DNA from: Nitrospirota bacterium
GTDB lineage: Bacteria; Nitrospirota; Leptospirillia; Leptospirillales; Leptospirillaceae
Direction: 5' to 3'
Assembly (NCBI GenBank): GCA_021828525.1
Contig: JAJZGM010000054.1
Span: forward strand, 1 to 7,748
Length of the DNA stretch: 7,748 bases
Shown here: positions 1 through 6,672 of the stretch, piece after piece
How the letters are laid out: each line of letters starts with the position of its first letter
Position numbering within the stretch: the stretch's first letter is position 1
Translations under genes and position numbers: made by a program
Notes under the pieces: generated by a model
What the model was told of the DNA's origin: nothing
Databases searched by the model: none
What the model saw: only the letters and a program-made list of their open reading frames with translations

Positions 1-15
1 AAACTCACTATGTTA

Positions 16-45
16 ATAATAACGTACATTCAAAAAAGGTGTCAA
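16..45 (-). promoter_or_regulatory. Strong sigma70-like promoter firing off the left edge
   Basis: Read on the minus strand, a perfect -35 hexamer TTGACA (45-40) is followed by an 18-base spacer and a -10 hexamer TATTAT (21-16), five of six matches to consensus. Transcription would begin near position 9 and leave the window leftward. It lies beyond the terminator that closes the 6-phosphogluconate dehydrogenase gene, so it should start a new transcription unit whose gene is not visible. The surrounding 1-45 stretch is AT-rich compared with the genes, as expected for a promoter. This is inferred from sequence match only. Confidence 0.6.
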
Positions 46-137
46 CCCGGTCATCCGGTGTGGAGATTAAGGTTCAGCAAGAAGGGGCAAAGGCAGGGAG
101 GGATCGGAATAGGGAGGGGAAAAAGCGAAGATTGTTC

Positions 138-166
138 AAAAAAGTGAGGGGAGCGGGAAGCTCCCC
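138..166 (-). terminator. Rho-independent terminator of the gnd gene
   Basis: On the minus strand a 7-bp GC-rich stem (GGGGAGC at 166-160 with GCTCCCC at 154-148) encloses a 5-base loop and is followed, after TCAC, by a run of six T residues (143-138). It begins 17 bases past the stop codon of the 6-phosphogluconate dehydrogenase gene, the usual place for an intrinsic terminator. The four-base gap before the T-run weakens it slightly. The 92 bases between it and the next promoter (46-137) hold nothing recognisable. Confidence 0.7.
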
Positions 167-183
167 CCCTTTCGGTTCAGGAA

Positions 184-1206
<1,023 letters not shown>

Positions 1207-1253
1207 GGAACACCTCCTCCAAAATGGTTCAGACAAGTCATCCTGTTCTGCCA

Positions 1254-1282
1254 ACCCTAGCAAATGGGGCCGAAAACAGCAA
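1254..1282 (-). promoter_or_regulatory. Possible weak promoter for gnd
   Basis: On the minus strand TTGCTG (1282-1277) and TAGGGT (1259-1254) are separated by 17 bases, and TGC directly before the -10 gives an extended -10 element. Both hexamers match consensus at only three positions, so the call rests mostly on spacing and on its place about 50 bases ahead of the gnd start. The 248-base gap after the kinase gene makes a separate gnd promoter likely somewhere in this region. Confidence 0.25.
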
Positions 1283-1393
1283 CAAAGGGCGATCTGGCCC
1301 CGGAATCCTTCATGATTTTCTGAATTCTTACATGTTAAGACCGAAATCCCTGAATAAAATCATCTTTTAAGGAGGAATGACCGATGGGTCGCC

Positions 1394-1434
1394 TGAAGGG
1401 AGAAGTCTCCCGGGGGGAGTCTTGAAGGGAGAAG
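1394..1434. repeat. 12-base direct repeat flanking a GC-rich hairpin
   Basis: TGAAGGGAGAAG occurs at 1394-1405 and again at 1423-1434 on the plus strand. Between and around the copies lies a dyad: on the minus strand AAGACTCCC-CCC-GGGAGACTT (about 1422 to 1402) pairs with one A/A mismatch. The element starts about 20 bases past the kinase stop codon, so it may protect or trim the 3' end of the regulator-kinase transcript. No T-run follows, so it is not a standard terminator. Function is unknown. Confidence 0.5.
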
Positions 1435-1454
1435 ACGGGTCCGAAAGGATCTGT

Positions 1455-2798
1455 TCAGGCCCTGCCGATTTTCTGGGGAAGGGTCAGGCATACGGTCGTT
1501 CCCGCTCCGGGCTCGCTTTTGACATCGACCCGGCCCTGGAGGAGCGTGACCACATGGCGAACAATCGACAGGCCGAGTCCGGTCCCCGACACACTGGAAC
1601 TCCGGGAGCGGTCGACCCGATAGAACCGTTCGAAAATCCGGGGAAGATCCTCCCGGGGAATTCCGGCCCCATTGTCGATGACGGAGATGATCACCTTTCC
1701 TTCCTTGTTTTCGGCCGAAATCCGGATCTCCCGGCCGGGAGGAGAATATTTGATGGCGTTGTCGAGAAGATTGGTCAGGACAAGATCGGTCAGGGATTCG
1801 TCGGAGACATAGGGAAAGGGCTTGGGAAAGTCTGCCACCAGAGAAATCTCCCGATCCCTGAGACGGGAGGAAAAGACCTCCTGCATCCGTTCCGTCTGGA
1901 ATCCCAGGTCGATTTCACAGAGATTCAGCGCGACCGTTCCCGATTCGAGCCGGGAGAGCTCGAGAAGGTCGTTCACCATGCGGGAGAGTCTGTCGGCCTG
2001 TCCGGAGATGATTCCCAGAAACTTCCTTGAGAGTTCCGGATCCGACAGGGCTCCATCGGTCAGGGCCTCGGCATATCCCCGGATGGAGGTCAGGGGGGTG
2101 CGGATTTCATGGGAGACATTGGCGACGAAATCCTTCCTGATCCGCTCAAGCCCCCGGATTGTCGTCATGTCGTAGAAAAGAAAGATGCCATAGCTCTTGC
2201 CGGCCCCCCCCTGGGTTTCGGTCACCGTTGCCACGACATTCAGGGTCTTTTTCTTTCCTCCTTCATGATACTCAACCTCGCGCACGACCTTTGTGCGGGT
2301 TCGAAAGACCTCCTCGACCAGCTGATGGATGGCGGCGACCCGGATCACAAGACCCAGCCGGTTTCCCACGGCCGCCTCAGACCCGACCTCCAGGATCCGT
2401 TCGAAGGCGGAATTGACAAGAAGGATCTGGGCGTTGGACGAGGTGACCGCCACTCCCTCCACCATATGTTCCAGCACTCCCTCGAAGCGGCTCGAGACCT
2501 CCGCGAGACGCACCGAAATGTCATTTTTTTCCCGGAGAAGACGGATGAGACCGGTGAGCATCGGGTCAAAGAGGTCATCGAAGATCCCTTGGGCCTTGAT
2601 GGTGAGGGGATTCTGAAGGGCCGAGGTGCTCTGTCTTGAGATCGTGTGGCGAATGGCCCAGACTCCCCCCAGGAGAAGGGCCGAAAAAAGGAGCAGAAGA
2701 AGAATGCGAAGGGCGGTTTGACCCGAGAGATTGTCGAATATGATGCCGCACAGGAAGGAAAGAAATCCCGCCGCAAGGACGAAGGCCCGAAAGCTCAC
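1455..2798 (-). CDS. phoR: PhoR-like sensor histidine kinase
   Basis: This 447-residue membrane-bound kinase senses a signal, autophosphorylates and passes phosphate to the partner regulator encoded just upstream. Two hydrophobic helices (about residues 5-22 and 30-48) with only a short link between them give almost no periplasmic sensor, as in PhoR. A linker and PAS domain follow (about 103-215). The HisKA box VANVSHEIRTPLTSIRGYAE carries the phospho-accepting His230. The ATPase domain shows the N box NLLDNAIKYS (343-352), G1 DNGAGIP (375-381), the F box FERFYRVDRSRS (389-400) and G2 GTGLGL (405-410). The start is GTG at 2798, 9 bases after the regulator stop; that TAG is in the same frame, so no earlier start is possible. 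The ribosome site is weak (AGGT, spacing 7), suggesting coupled translation. The fold and pairing are certain; phosphate sensing is inferred from architecture, since no pst or phoU gene is visible. Confidence 0.9.
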   Translation of the reverse strand: MSFRAFVLAAGFLSFLCGIIFDNLSGQTALRILLLLLFSALLLGGVWAIRHTISRQSTSALQNPLTIKAQGIFDDLFDPMLTGLIRLLREKNDISVRLAEVSSRFEGVLEHMVEGVAVTSSNAQILLVNSAFERILEVGSEAAVGNRLGLVIRVAAIHQLVEEVFRTRTKVVREVEYHEGGKKKTLNVVATVTETQGGAGKSYGIFLFYDMTTIRGLERIRKDFVANVSHEIRTPLTSIRGYAEALTDGALSDPELSRKFLGIISGQADRLSRMVNDLLELSRLESGTVALNLCEIDLGFQTERMQEVFSSRLRDREISLVADFPKPFPYVSDESLTDLVLTNLLDNAIKYSPPGREIRISAENKEGKVIISVIDNGAGIPREDLPRIFERFYRVDRSRSSSVSGTGLGLSIVRHVVTLLQGRVDVKSEPGAGTTVCLTLPQKIGRA

Positions 2799-2807
2799 AG
2801 GGCCGAC

Positions 2808-3494
2808 CTACCCCTCTTCACGGAAACGGTACCCGATCTGCTTGACCGTCTCGAGCCAGGGGGCCGTCAGCCCCATTTTTTTCCTCAGTCGCCTGACATG
2901 GACATCGACGGTCCGGTCGGTCCCCTCATAGTCCCCACCCCAGACGGCATCGAGAAGGGCGTTCCGGTCCATGACCCTCCCGGCCTGGCTCATGAGGGCA
3001 AAGAGGAGGTCGAACTCCTTGGCGGTCAGGGCGACCGGAACACCATTGAAGGAGGCTTCATGACGGGCGGCATCGATCGAGACGGGACCGATGGAAAGAC
3101 GGTCGGCCGGTGTGGCGAGCGACTCCCGACGTCGGAGAACGGCCTTGACCCTGGCCACCAGCTCCTTTGGGTGAAAGGGTTTGACCACATAGTCGTCTGC
3201 CCCCATTTCGAGGCCGACCACCCGGTCGGTCTCCTCCCCCTTGGCTGTCACGATGACGACAGGAATGCCGGAAATCTTCGCATCCTGTTTGATCATGCGG
3301 TTCACCGCCAGACCGTCAAGGCCGGGGAGCATCAGGTCGAGAAGAACGAGATCGGGACGCATCCTCCGGGCTGCGGCAAGACCTGCGCTCCCGTCGGAGA
3401 CATGGTCGACATCGAAGTGCTCCGCCTTGAGATAGTGCATGATGAGTCCGGCGATGTCAGGATCGTCTTCAATGAGAAGAATTTTCTTGGCCAT
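2808..3494 (-). CDS. phoB: PhoB-like response regulator, OmpR family
   Basis: This 228-residue cytosolic transcription factor is the partner of the kinase gene that follows 9 bases downstream. The receiver domain (1-120) has the acidic pocket Asp10-Asp11, phospho-acceptor Asp53 within LVLLDLMLPGLDG, Thr83 in VTAK and Lys105 in VVKPF, all intact. The C-terminal winged helix (about 133-226) is of OmpR/PhoB type, with a recognition helix in RTVDVHVRRLRKKMG (194-208) and the wing ending QIGYRF (219-224). The ATG at 3494 has GGAGG about seven bases upstream. A good promoter sits just ahead of the gene, so regulator and kinase probably form their own two-gene unit. PhoB/PhoP-type phosphate control is the best guess; the DNA-binding target cannot be read from this window. 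Confidence 0.9.
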   Translation of the reverse strand: MAKKILLIEDDPDIAGLIMHYLKAEHFDVDHVSDGSAGLAAARRMRPDLVLLDLMLPGLDGLAVNRMIKQDAKISGIPVVIVTAKGEETDRVVGLEMGADDYVVKPFHPKELVARVKAVLRRRESLATPADRLSIGPVSIDAARHEASFNGVPVALTAKEFDLLFALMSQAGRVMDRNALLDAVWGGDYEGTDRTVDVHVRRLRKKMGLTAPWLETVKQIGYRFREEG

Positions 3495-3536
3495 GGAGCC
3501 TCCGCCTTTTTAAATCCTTCATCCGTTTGCAGGAAA

Positions 3537-3565
3537 AGAATATTCCAGTCGAAAGACCAGGTCAA
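3537..3565 (-). promoter_or_regulatory. Sigma70-like promoter of the phoB-phoR pair
   Basis: On the minus strand TTGACC (3565-3560, five of six matches) is followed by a 17-base spacer and TATTCT (3542-3537, four of six matches). A start near 3530 would give a leader of about 36 bases before the ATG at 3494, with its GGAGG site. It lies wholly in the 94-base gap between the JAMM protease gene and the regulator gene, which supports separate transcription of the two-component pair. Confidence 0.6.
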
Positions 3566-3579
3566 TCAAGACAATGCCT

Positions 3580-3615
3580 AAAAAGAGGTCAGGATACGAG
3601 TCTCAAGGGAGACTC
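3580..3615 (-). terminator. Possible weak terminator at the end of the sulfur operon
   Basis: On the minus strand GAGTCTC (3615-3609) and GAGACTC (3604-3598) form a perfect 7-bp stem with a 4-base loop. The stem overlaps the last codons of the JAMM protease gene. A run of five T residues (3584-3580) follows, but 13 bases after the stem, too far for a classical intrinsic terminator. It may cause partial termination or simply stabilise the 3' end, so some read-through into the regulator genes is plausible. Confidence 0.3.
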
Positions 3616-4017
3616 CCAGACCTTTCCGTCGACAATGGTGAAGCAGCGGATCATGGGAGGATCTGTGCCGAGACCGGCAATGAGATAGAGGCAGTCGGGA
3701 TAGAAAGCCAATCTTATATCGGTCGGTGAGGGAGCCGGCTCGGAATGGGGATGGGAATGGAAGATGGCCCAGAGGGACCACCCTTCCCTCCGGAGACGTT
3801 TCATGGCGTCGAACTGTTCCCGGGTCTCCATCTGGTAGCGAACAGGGGAGTGAAGGGCATTGGTGACGGGAATGACGGCGACAGGCTCTCCTGAGGAATC
3901 CGCGGCCACAAGACCGCAGCCCTCTTCCGGGCGGACCGACCGGCAATGGTTCAGGATCTCGCCGGCCAGGGCGGACGGGAGGCGGACCTCCGGCCTCAGG
4001 AGGCGGGAACCTGACAT
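3589..4017 (-). CDS. JAMM/MPN+ zinc metalloprotease (Mec+/QbsD/HcyD-like)
   Basis: This 142-residue protein is a minimal single-domain JAMM protease. The full motif is present: Glu31 or Glu32 in EEGCGLV, then HSHPHSEPAPSPTD with His87 and His89 as zinc ligands, Ser97, and Asp100 as third ligand, which fits the H-x-H-x7-S-x2-D pattern. Family members cut just after the C-terminal Gly-Gly of ubiquitin-fold sulfur carriers. Mycobacterial Mec+ releases cysteine from CysO-Cys, while QbsD and HcyD remove extra C-terminal residues to activate the carrier. The carrier encoded four genes upstream ends in Gly-Gly-Ala-Lys, an obvious candidate substrate. The ATG at 4017 overlaps the preceding MoeB-like gene by 22 bases. 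The frame stays open upstream to 4290, but that part has none of the family's features and lies inside the MoeB-like gene. It is the last gene of the operon. Confidence 0.88.
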   Translation of the reverse strand: MSGSRLLRPEVRLPSALAGEILNHCRSVRPEEGCGLVAADSSGEPVAVIPVTNALHSPVRYQMETREQFDAMKRLRREGWSLWAIFHSHPHSEPAPSPTDIRLAFYPDCLYLIAGLGTDPPMIRCFTIVDGKVWESPLRLVS

Positions 4018-4808
4018 ACCCACTCGGAGGAGCCGGAGACGGTCGTGATGGTCGGATGGGGACCGCAGAGGGGACACTTCGGATCCTTGGGAACACGGAG
4101 CTTGCGAAATGTCATGGAAAGCGCATCGTACAGAAGGAGCTGTCCCTTCAGGAGCTCGCCGATTCCAAGAATTTTCTTGACCACCTCCGCCGCCTGGAGG
4201 GTCCCGATCGTTCCCGCGAGGACGCCCAGGACTCCGGCTTCCGAACAGGAAGGAACAAGCCCCGGTGGCGGAGCCTCCGGGTAGAGGCACCGGTAACAGG
4301 GTGCGTCGGTATACCCTTCGAGGACCGTCACCTGGCCCTCGAAACGGAGAATGGAGCCGGAGACGAGGGTCTTGCGCAGAAAGAAAGCGGCGTCGTTGAC
4401 GATATAGCGGGTCCCGAAGTTGTCCGATCCGTCAACGATCACGTCGTAGCCCGAGAACAGGTCCATGGCGTTCTCTGCGGTCAGCCTCTCCTGGATCGGA
4501 ATGACCTTCACATCGGGGTTCATCCGCTCAAGGGTCCGGGCCCCCGACAGAACCTTCGGAATCCCGACGGTCTTCTGCGAGTGCATGATCTGCCTCTGGA
4601 GATTGGAGACATCCACAACATCCATATCCACAAGGCCGATCGTCCCGACTCCGGCAGCCGCCAGATACATGGCCACAGGACTCCCGAGTCCTCCGGCCCC
4701 GATGACCAGGACACGGGACGAGAGAAGCTTCTCCTGTCCCCGCCCGCCGACTTCCCGCAGGATGATATGTCGGCTATACCGTGAAATCTGGTCTTCGCGA
4801 AATGCCAT
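3996..4808 (-). CDS. MoeB/ThiF-type E1-like adenylyltransferase (copy 1)
   Basis: This 270-residue cytosolic enzyme adenylates the C-terminal glycine of a ubiquitin-fold carrier with ATP, the step before sulfur is loaded. Visible features are the nucleotide loop GAGGLGSP (37-44), DMDVVDVSNLQRQ (61-73) that binds ATP/Mg, DGSDN (126-130), zinc cysteines CYRC (171/174) and CPLC (245/248), and Cys188 in PSCSEAGVLG at the position of the catalytic cysteine. There is no C-terminal rhodanese domain, so sulfur must come from another protein or from sulfide. Two adjacent ATGs (4811, 4808) follow AGGAGG; the second gives the better spacing of six bases. It lies 10 bases after the NIL gene and overlaps the JAMM gene. 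About 58% of positions match copy 2 by hand count. A role in molybdopterin or thiamin synthesis is possible but unsupported by neighbours. Confidence 0.9.
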   Translation of the reverse strand: MAFREDQISRYSRHIILREVGGRGQEKLLSSRVLVIGAGGLGSPVAMYLAAAGVGTIGLVDMDVVDVSNLQRQIMHSQKTVGIPKVLSGARTLERMNPDVKVIPIQERLTAENAMDLFSGYDVIVDGSDNFGTRYIVNDAAFFLRKTLVSGSILRFEGQVTVLEGYTDAPCYRCLYPEAPPPGLVPSCSEAGVLGVLAGTIGTLQAAEVVKKILGIGELLKGQLLLYDALSMTFRKLRVPKDPKCPLCGPHPTITTVSGSSEWVCQVPAS

Positions 4809-4818
4809 CATCGCCCTC

Positions 4819-5061
4819 CTATCCCTCGAGGATGCTTTTTTCGAGAGGATCCACATGAACGCCCCGTTCCCTCAGGTACGAAACGGTTCGTTCGATATCC
4901 GCAAGCTCTCCATCCATTTCGAGTTCGACCCAGCCGCTGTCAAGCGAGATGTCCGCCCTCCGGATGTTGACGATCACAGGAAACTTCCGGCAGATCTCGT
5001 AGATGATCGGCTCCCTGACGCGTTCCTCCGGGAATGTCAGGTGAAGCCGCATCTGCGTCAT
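4819..5061 (-). CDS. Stand-alone NIL-domain protein
   Basis: This 80-residue protein is almost entirely a NIL domain, a small ferredoxin-like alpha/beta fold. It opens with a beta strand (MRLHLTFP), then a helix (REPIIYEICRKF, 16-27), then VIVNIRRADISLD, a GWVELEMDG strand (43-51) and a helix (ADIERTVSYLRERGV, 54-68). NIL domains are known as the C-terminal methionine-binding domain of the MetN transporter ATPase, and fused to ferredoxins implicated in homocysteine synthesis in methanogens. Here there is no ATPase and no 4Fe-4S cysteine cluster (one cysteine only, Cys24). Its ATG overlaps the carrier stop codon as ATGA, so the two are translationally coupled and probably act together. A methionine or sulfur-status sensing role, or a scaffold for the carrier, is inference. 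Confidence 0.82.
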   Translation of the reverse strand: MTQMRLHLTFPEERVREPIIYEICRKFPVIVNIRRADISLDSGWVELEMDGELADIERTVSYLRERGVHVDPLEKSILEG

Positions 5062-5339
5062 TTTGCGCCCCCCGCGATCGCCGGGATGATGGAGACTTCG
5101 TCCCCCGGCTGGATTTTCGTATCGAGGCCATCCCTGAAACGGATGTCTTCCTCGTTGACATAAATATTGATAAACCGGCGCAACTCCCCGCTCTCGTCTG
5201 CCAGACGCTCTCCGATGCCCGGGTAGTGGCTTTCGAGGTTCTTCAGGACCTCCCGGATCGTCCCCCCCTCCTCCCGGACCTCGTTCTGATTACCGGTGAG
5301 CTTTCGGAGGGGCGTGGGGATGCGAACGACTACAGCCAT
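5058..5339 (-). CDS. CysO/MoaD/ThiS-family sulfur carrier with a masked GG-Ala-Lys tail
   Basis: This 93-residue ubiquitin-fold protein should carry sulfur as a C-terminal thiocarboxylate. RIPTPLRKLTGNQ near the start, the middle RRFINIYVNEEDIRF (54-68) and the end GDEVSIIPAIAGG (79-91) match the CysO branch of the MoaD/ThiS family, including the Asn-Ile-Tyr-Val-Asn segment I recall from mycobacterial CysO. Gly90-Gly91 is followed by Ala92-Lys93, so the protein cannot be adenylated until these two residues are removed; the JAMM protease of the operon is the likely processor. I chose ATG 5339, where AAAGGA lies five bases upstream; an ATG at 5345 sits too close to that site. The open frame reaches back to 5441, but only inside the threonine synthase gene. 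It lies 22 bases after that gene and overlaps the NIL gene by four bases. Confidence 0.9.
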   Translation of the reverse strand: MAVVVRIPTPLRKLTGNQNEVREEGGTIREVLKNLESHYPGIGERLADESGELRRFINIYVNEEDIRFRDGLDTKIQPGDEVSIIPAIAGGAK

Positions 5340-5361
5340 GATCATCCTTTCTCTGCGTTGT

Positions 5362-6672
5362 TCAGTTGCTGGGATTGACTGTTTTCCGGAAGGAAGCCAG
5401 GGTCGGATCGATGCTGACAGGGTCCGGAAGGGCCCCCGCAAGCGCCTCCATCGTCTTGAGACCGTTGCCCGTAATGTAAGCCACGGTGAGATCCTTCCGC
5501 CCGATCCGTCCTTCGGCGCAAAGCTTCCTGAGGGAGGCGATGGTCACGCCTCCTGCCGTTTCGGCAAAGACTCCCTCGGTTTCGGCCAGGATCTTCATCC
5601 CTTCCACGATTTCCGGGTCGCTGGCGGCGGCGATCGCGCCCCCGGACTTGAAGACGACGTCAAGGGAGTAGAATCCGTCGGCCGGATTGCCGATGGCAAG
5701 GGACTTTGCGATCGTGTTCGGCTTGACGGGAACAAGGTGGTTTTTCCCGGAGACGAAGGCCCGGTAGACAGGAGAACAGCCTTCCGCCTGGGCCCCGTTG
5801 ACCTTGAGGCGGTCGTTCGGGGAGACCAGTCCAAGTTTTTCGAATTCCTGGAACCCTTTCCGGATCTTCGTCAGGAGTGATCCCGAGGCAATGGGGACCA
5901 CCACCTGATCGGGAATCCGCCATCCGAGCTGTTCGACCGTCTCGAAAGCCAGGGACTTCGAACCCTCCGCATAGTAGGGGCGGATGTTGATGTTGACGAA
6001 GGCCCAGGGATACTCTCCCCCGATCTCGCTGCAGAGACGGTTCACATCATCGTAGTTTCCCTTGACAGCGACCACCGTCGGATTGTAGATGAGGTTTCCC
6101 AGGATCTTGCCAGCCTCGAGATCGTGGGGGATGAAGACGAAGCATTTCATCCCGACACTCGCGGCATGGGCCGAGACCGAGTTTGCGAGGTTGCCGGTGG
6201 AGGCGCAGGCGACCGTATCGAATCCCAGCTCCCGGGCGCGCGTCATCGCCACTGCCACGACACGGTCCTTGAAGGAAAGCGTCGGATGGTTCACGGTGTC
6301 ATTCTTCAGGTAGAGGTTGTCGAGGCCCAGAAGCTTCCCGAGACGTTTGGCATGGATGAGGGGGGTCATGCCGGCATGGAGGCCGACCGTCGGTGACCCG
6401 GTCACGGGAAGAAGCTCTTGATAGCGCCAGAGGGACTGGGGTCCCTCCTCGATCGATCGCCGGCTGATTCTCCGGCCGATCGCGGCATAGTCGTAGTCCA
6501 CCTCGAGGGGTCCGAAGCAAAATTCGCAGATATGAATCGCCACGGCCGGGTAGAGCCGCCCGCATTCACGACACTTCAGTCCCTTTATCTTCGACTCCTT
6601 CGCAGAAGAGGCGGTTCCCCCTTCGGCAAGGGTCCGTTCAGATTCCTGGTGTGGTGCAGACTGGCTGTTCAT
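5362..6672 (-). CDS. thrC: Threonine synthase (PLP enzyme with N-terminal zinc ribbon)
   Basis: This 436-residue enzyme belongs to fold-type II PLP enzymes and converts O-phosphohomoserine to threonine. After a poorly conserved 30-residue lead, a zinc ribbon is formed by CREC (34/37) and CEFC (49/52). Lys135 in NHPTLSFKDR is the PLP Schiff-base lysine, STGNLANS (158-165) is the phosphate/substrate loop, and SGSLLTKI (263-270) and TGNGLK (401-406) complete the site. The start at 6672 overlaps the MoeB-like gene upstream by 35 bases and has GGAG ten bases ahead. Its place inside a sulfur-carrier operon, directly before the carrier, is the odd feature. It could simply supply threonine, or it may be a paralogue that uses O-phosphohomoserine with the carrier thiocarboxylate to make homocysteine (inference). 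No catalytic residue looks lost, so plain threonine synthase remains the default. Confidence 0.92.
   Translation of the reverse strand: MNSQSAPHQESERTLAEGGTASSAKESKIKGLKCRECGRLYPAVAIHICEFCFGPLEVDYDYAAIGRRISRRSIEEGPQSLWRYQELLPVTGSPTVGLHAGMTPLIHAKRLGKLLGLDNLYLKNDTVNHPTLSFKDRVVAVAMTRARELGFDTVACASTGNLANSVSAHAASVGMKCFVFIPHDLEAGKILGNLIYNPTVVAVKGNYDDVNRLCSEIGGEYPWAFVNINIRPYYAEGSKSLAFETVEQLGWRIPDQVVVPIASGSLLTKIRKGFQEFEKLGLVSPNDRLKVNGAQAEGCSPVYRAFVSGKNHLVPVKPNTIAKSLAIGNPADGFYSLDVVFKSGGAIAAASDPEIVEGMKILAETEGVFAETAGGVTIASLRKLCAEGRIGRKDLTVAYITGNGLKTMEALAGALPDPVSIDPTLASFRKTVNPSN

Larger units (their letters stand above)
1207..1454. other. Intergenic region between kinase gene and gnd, with dyads and repeats
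   Basis: This 248-base gap is the longest non-coding stretch in the window. It holds the gnd ribosome site (GGAGGAGG), a candidate gnd promoter, and an inverted repeat GGGGCC/GGCCCC (1266-1271 and 1296-1301). It also holds an AT-rich 8-bp inverted repeat ATGATTTT/AAAATCAT (1312-1319 and 1356-1363) enclosing a 15-base dyad TCTTA-CATGT-TAAGA (1326-1340), and the 12-base direct repeat listed separately. On the plus strand AAGGAGG (1369-1375) precedes a 13-codon open frame. No canonical terminator with a T-run follows the kinase gene. Whether the dyads are operators or RNA folds cannot be told from sequence. Confidence 0.5.

Noticed and set aside
1402..1422. Intrinsic terminator after the kinase gene
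   Set aside because: The hairpin is plausible, but no T-run follows on either strand, so I list it only as a repeat-flanked structure.
1377..2030. Long plus-strand open frame preceded by AAGGAGGA
   Set aside because: It is antisense to the well-conserved ATPase domain of the kinase and its translation has no recognisable fold. The ribosome-like site is only one base from its ATG.
2646..3581. 311-codon plus-strand open frame
   Set aside because: It is a shadow antisense to the whole response regulator gene, caused by GC-rich codon use. The regulator motifs are all on the minus strand.
4018..4290. N-terminal extension of the JAMM protease up to an ATG at 4290
   Set aside because: The extra 91 residues lie inside the MoeB-like gene in another frame, are rich in Gly, Pro, Arg and Ser, and show no domain. 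The ATG at 4017 gives the normal length of a minimal JAMM protein.
5058..5066. Ala-Lys tail as a sequencing artefact of the six-G run
   Set aside because: Losing or gaining a G would destroy the Gly-Gly or the clean ATGA junction with the NIL gene, while the current reading gives both. A recheck of the run is still reasonable.
5340..5441. 34-residue extension of the sulfur carrier
   Set aside because: It overlaps the 3' end of threonine synthase, and the family's first strand begins right after the ATG at 5339, which has a fitting ribosome site.
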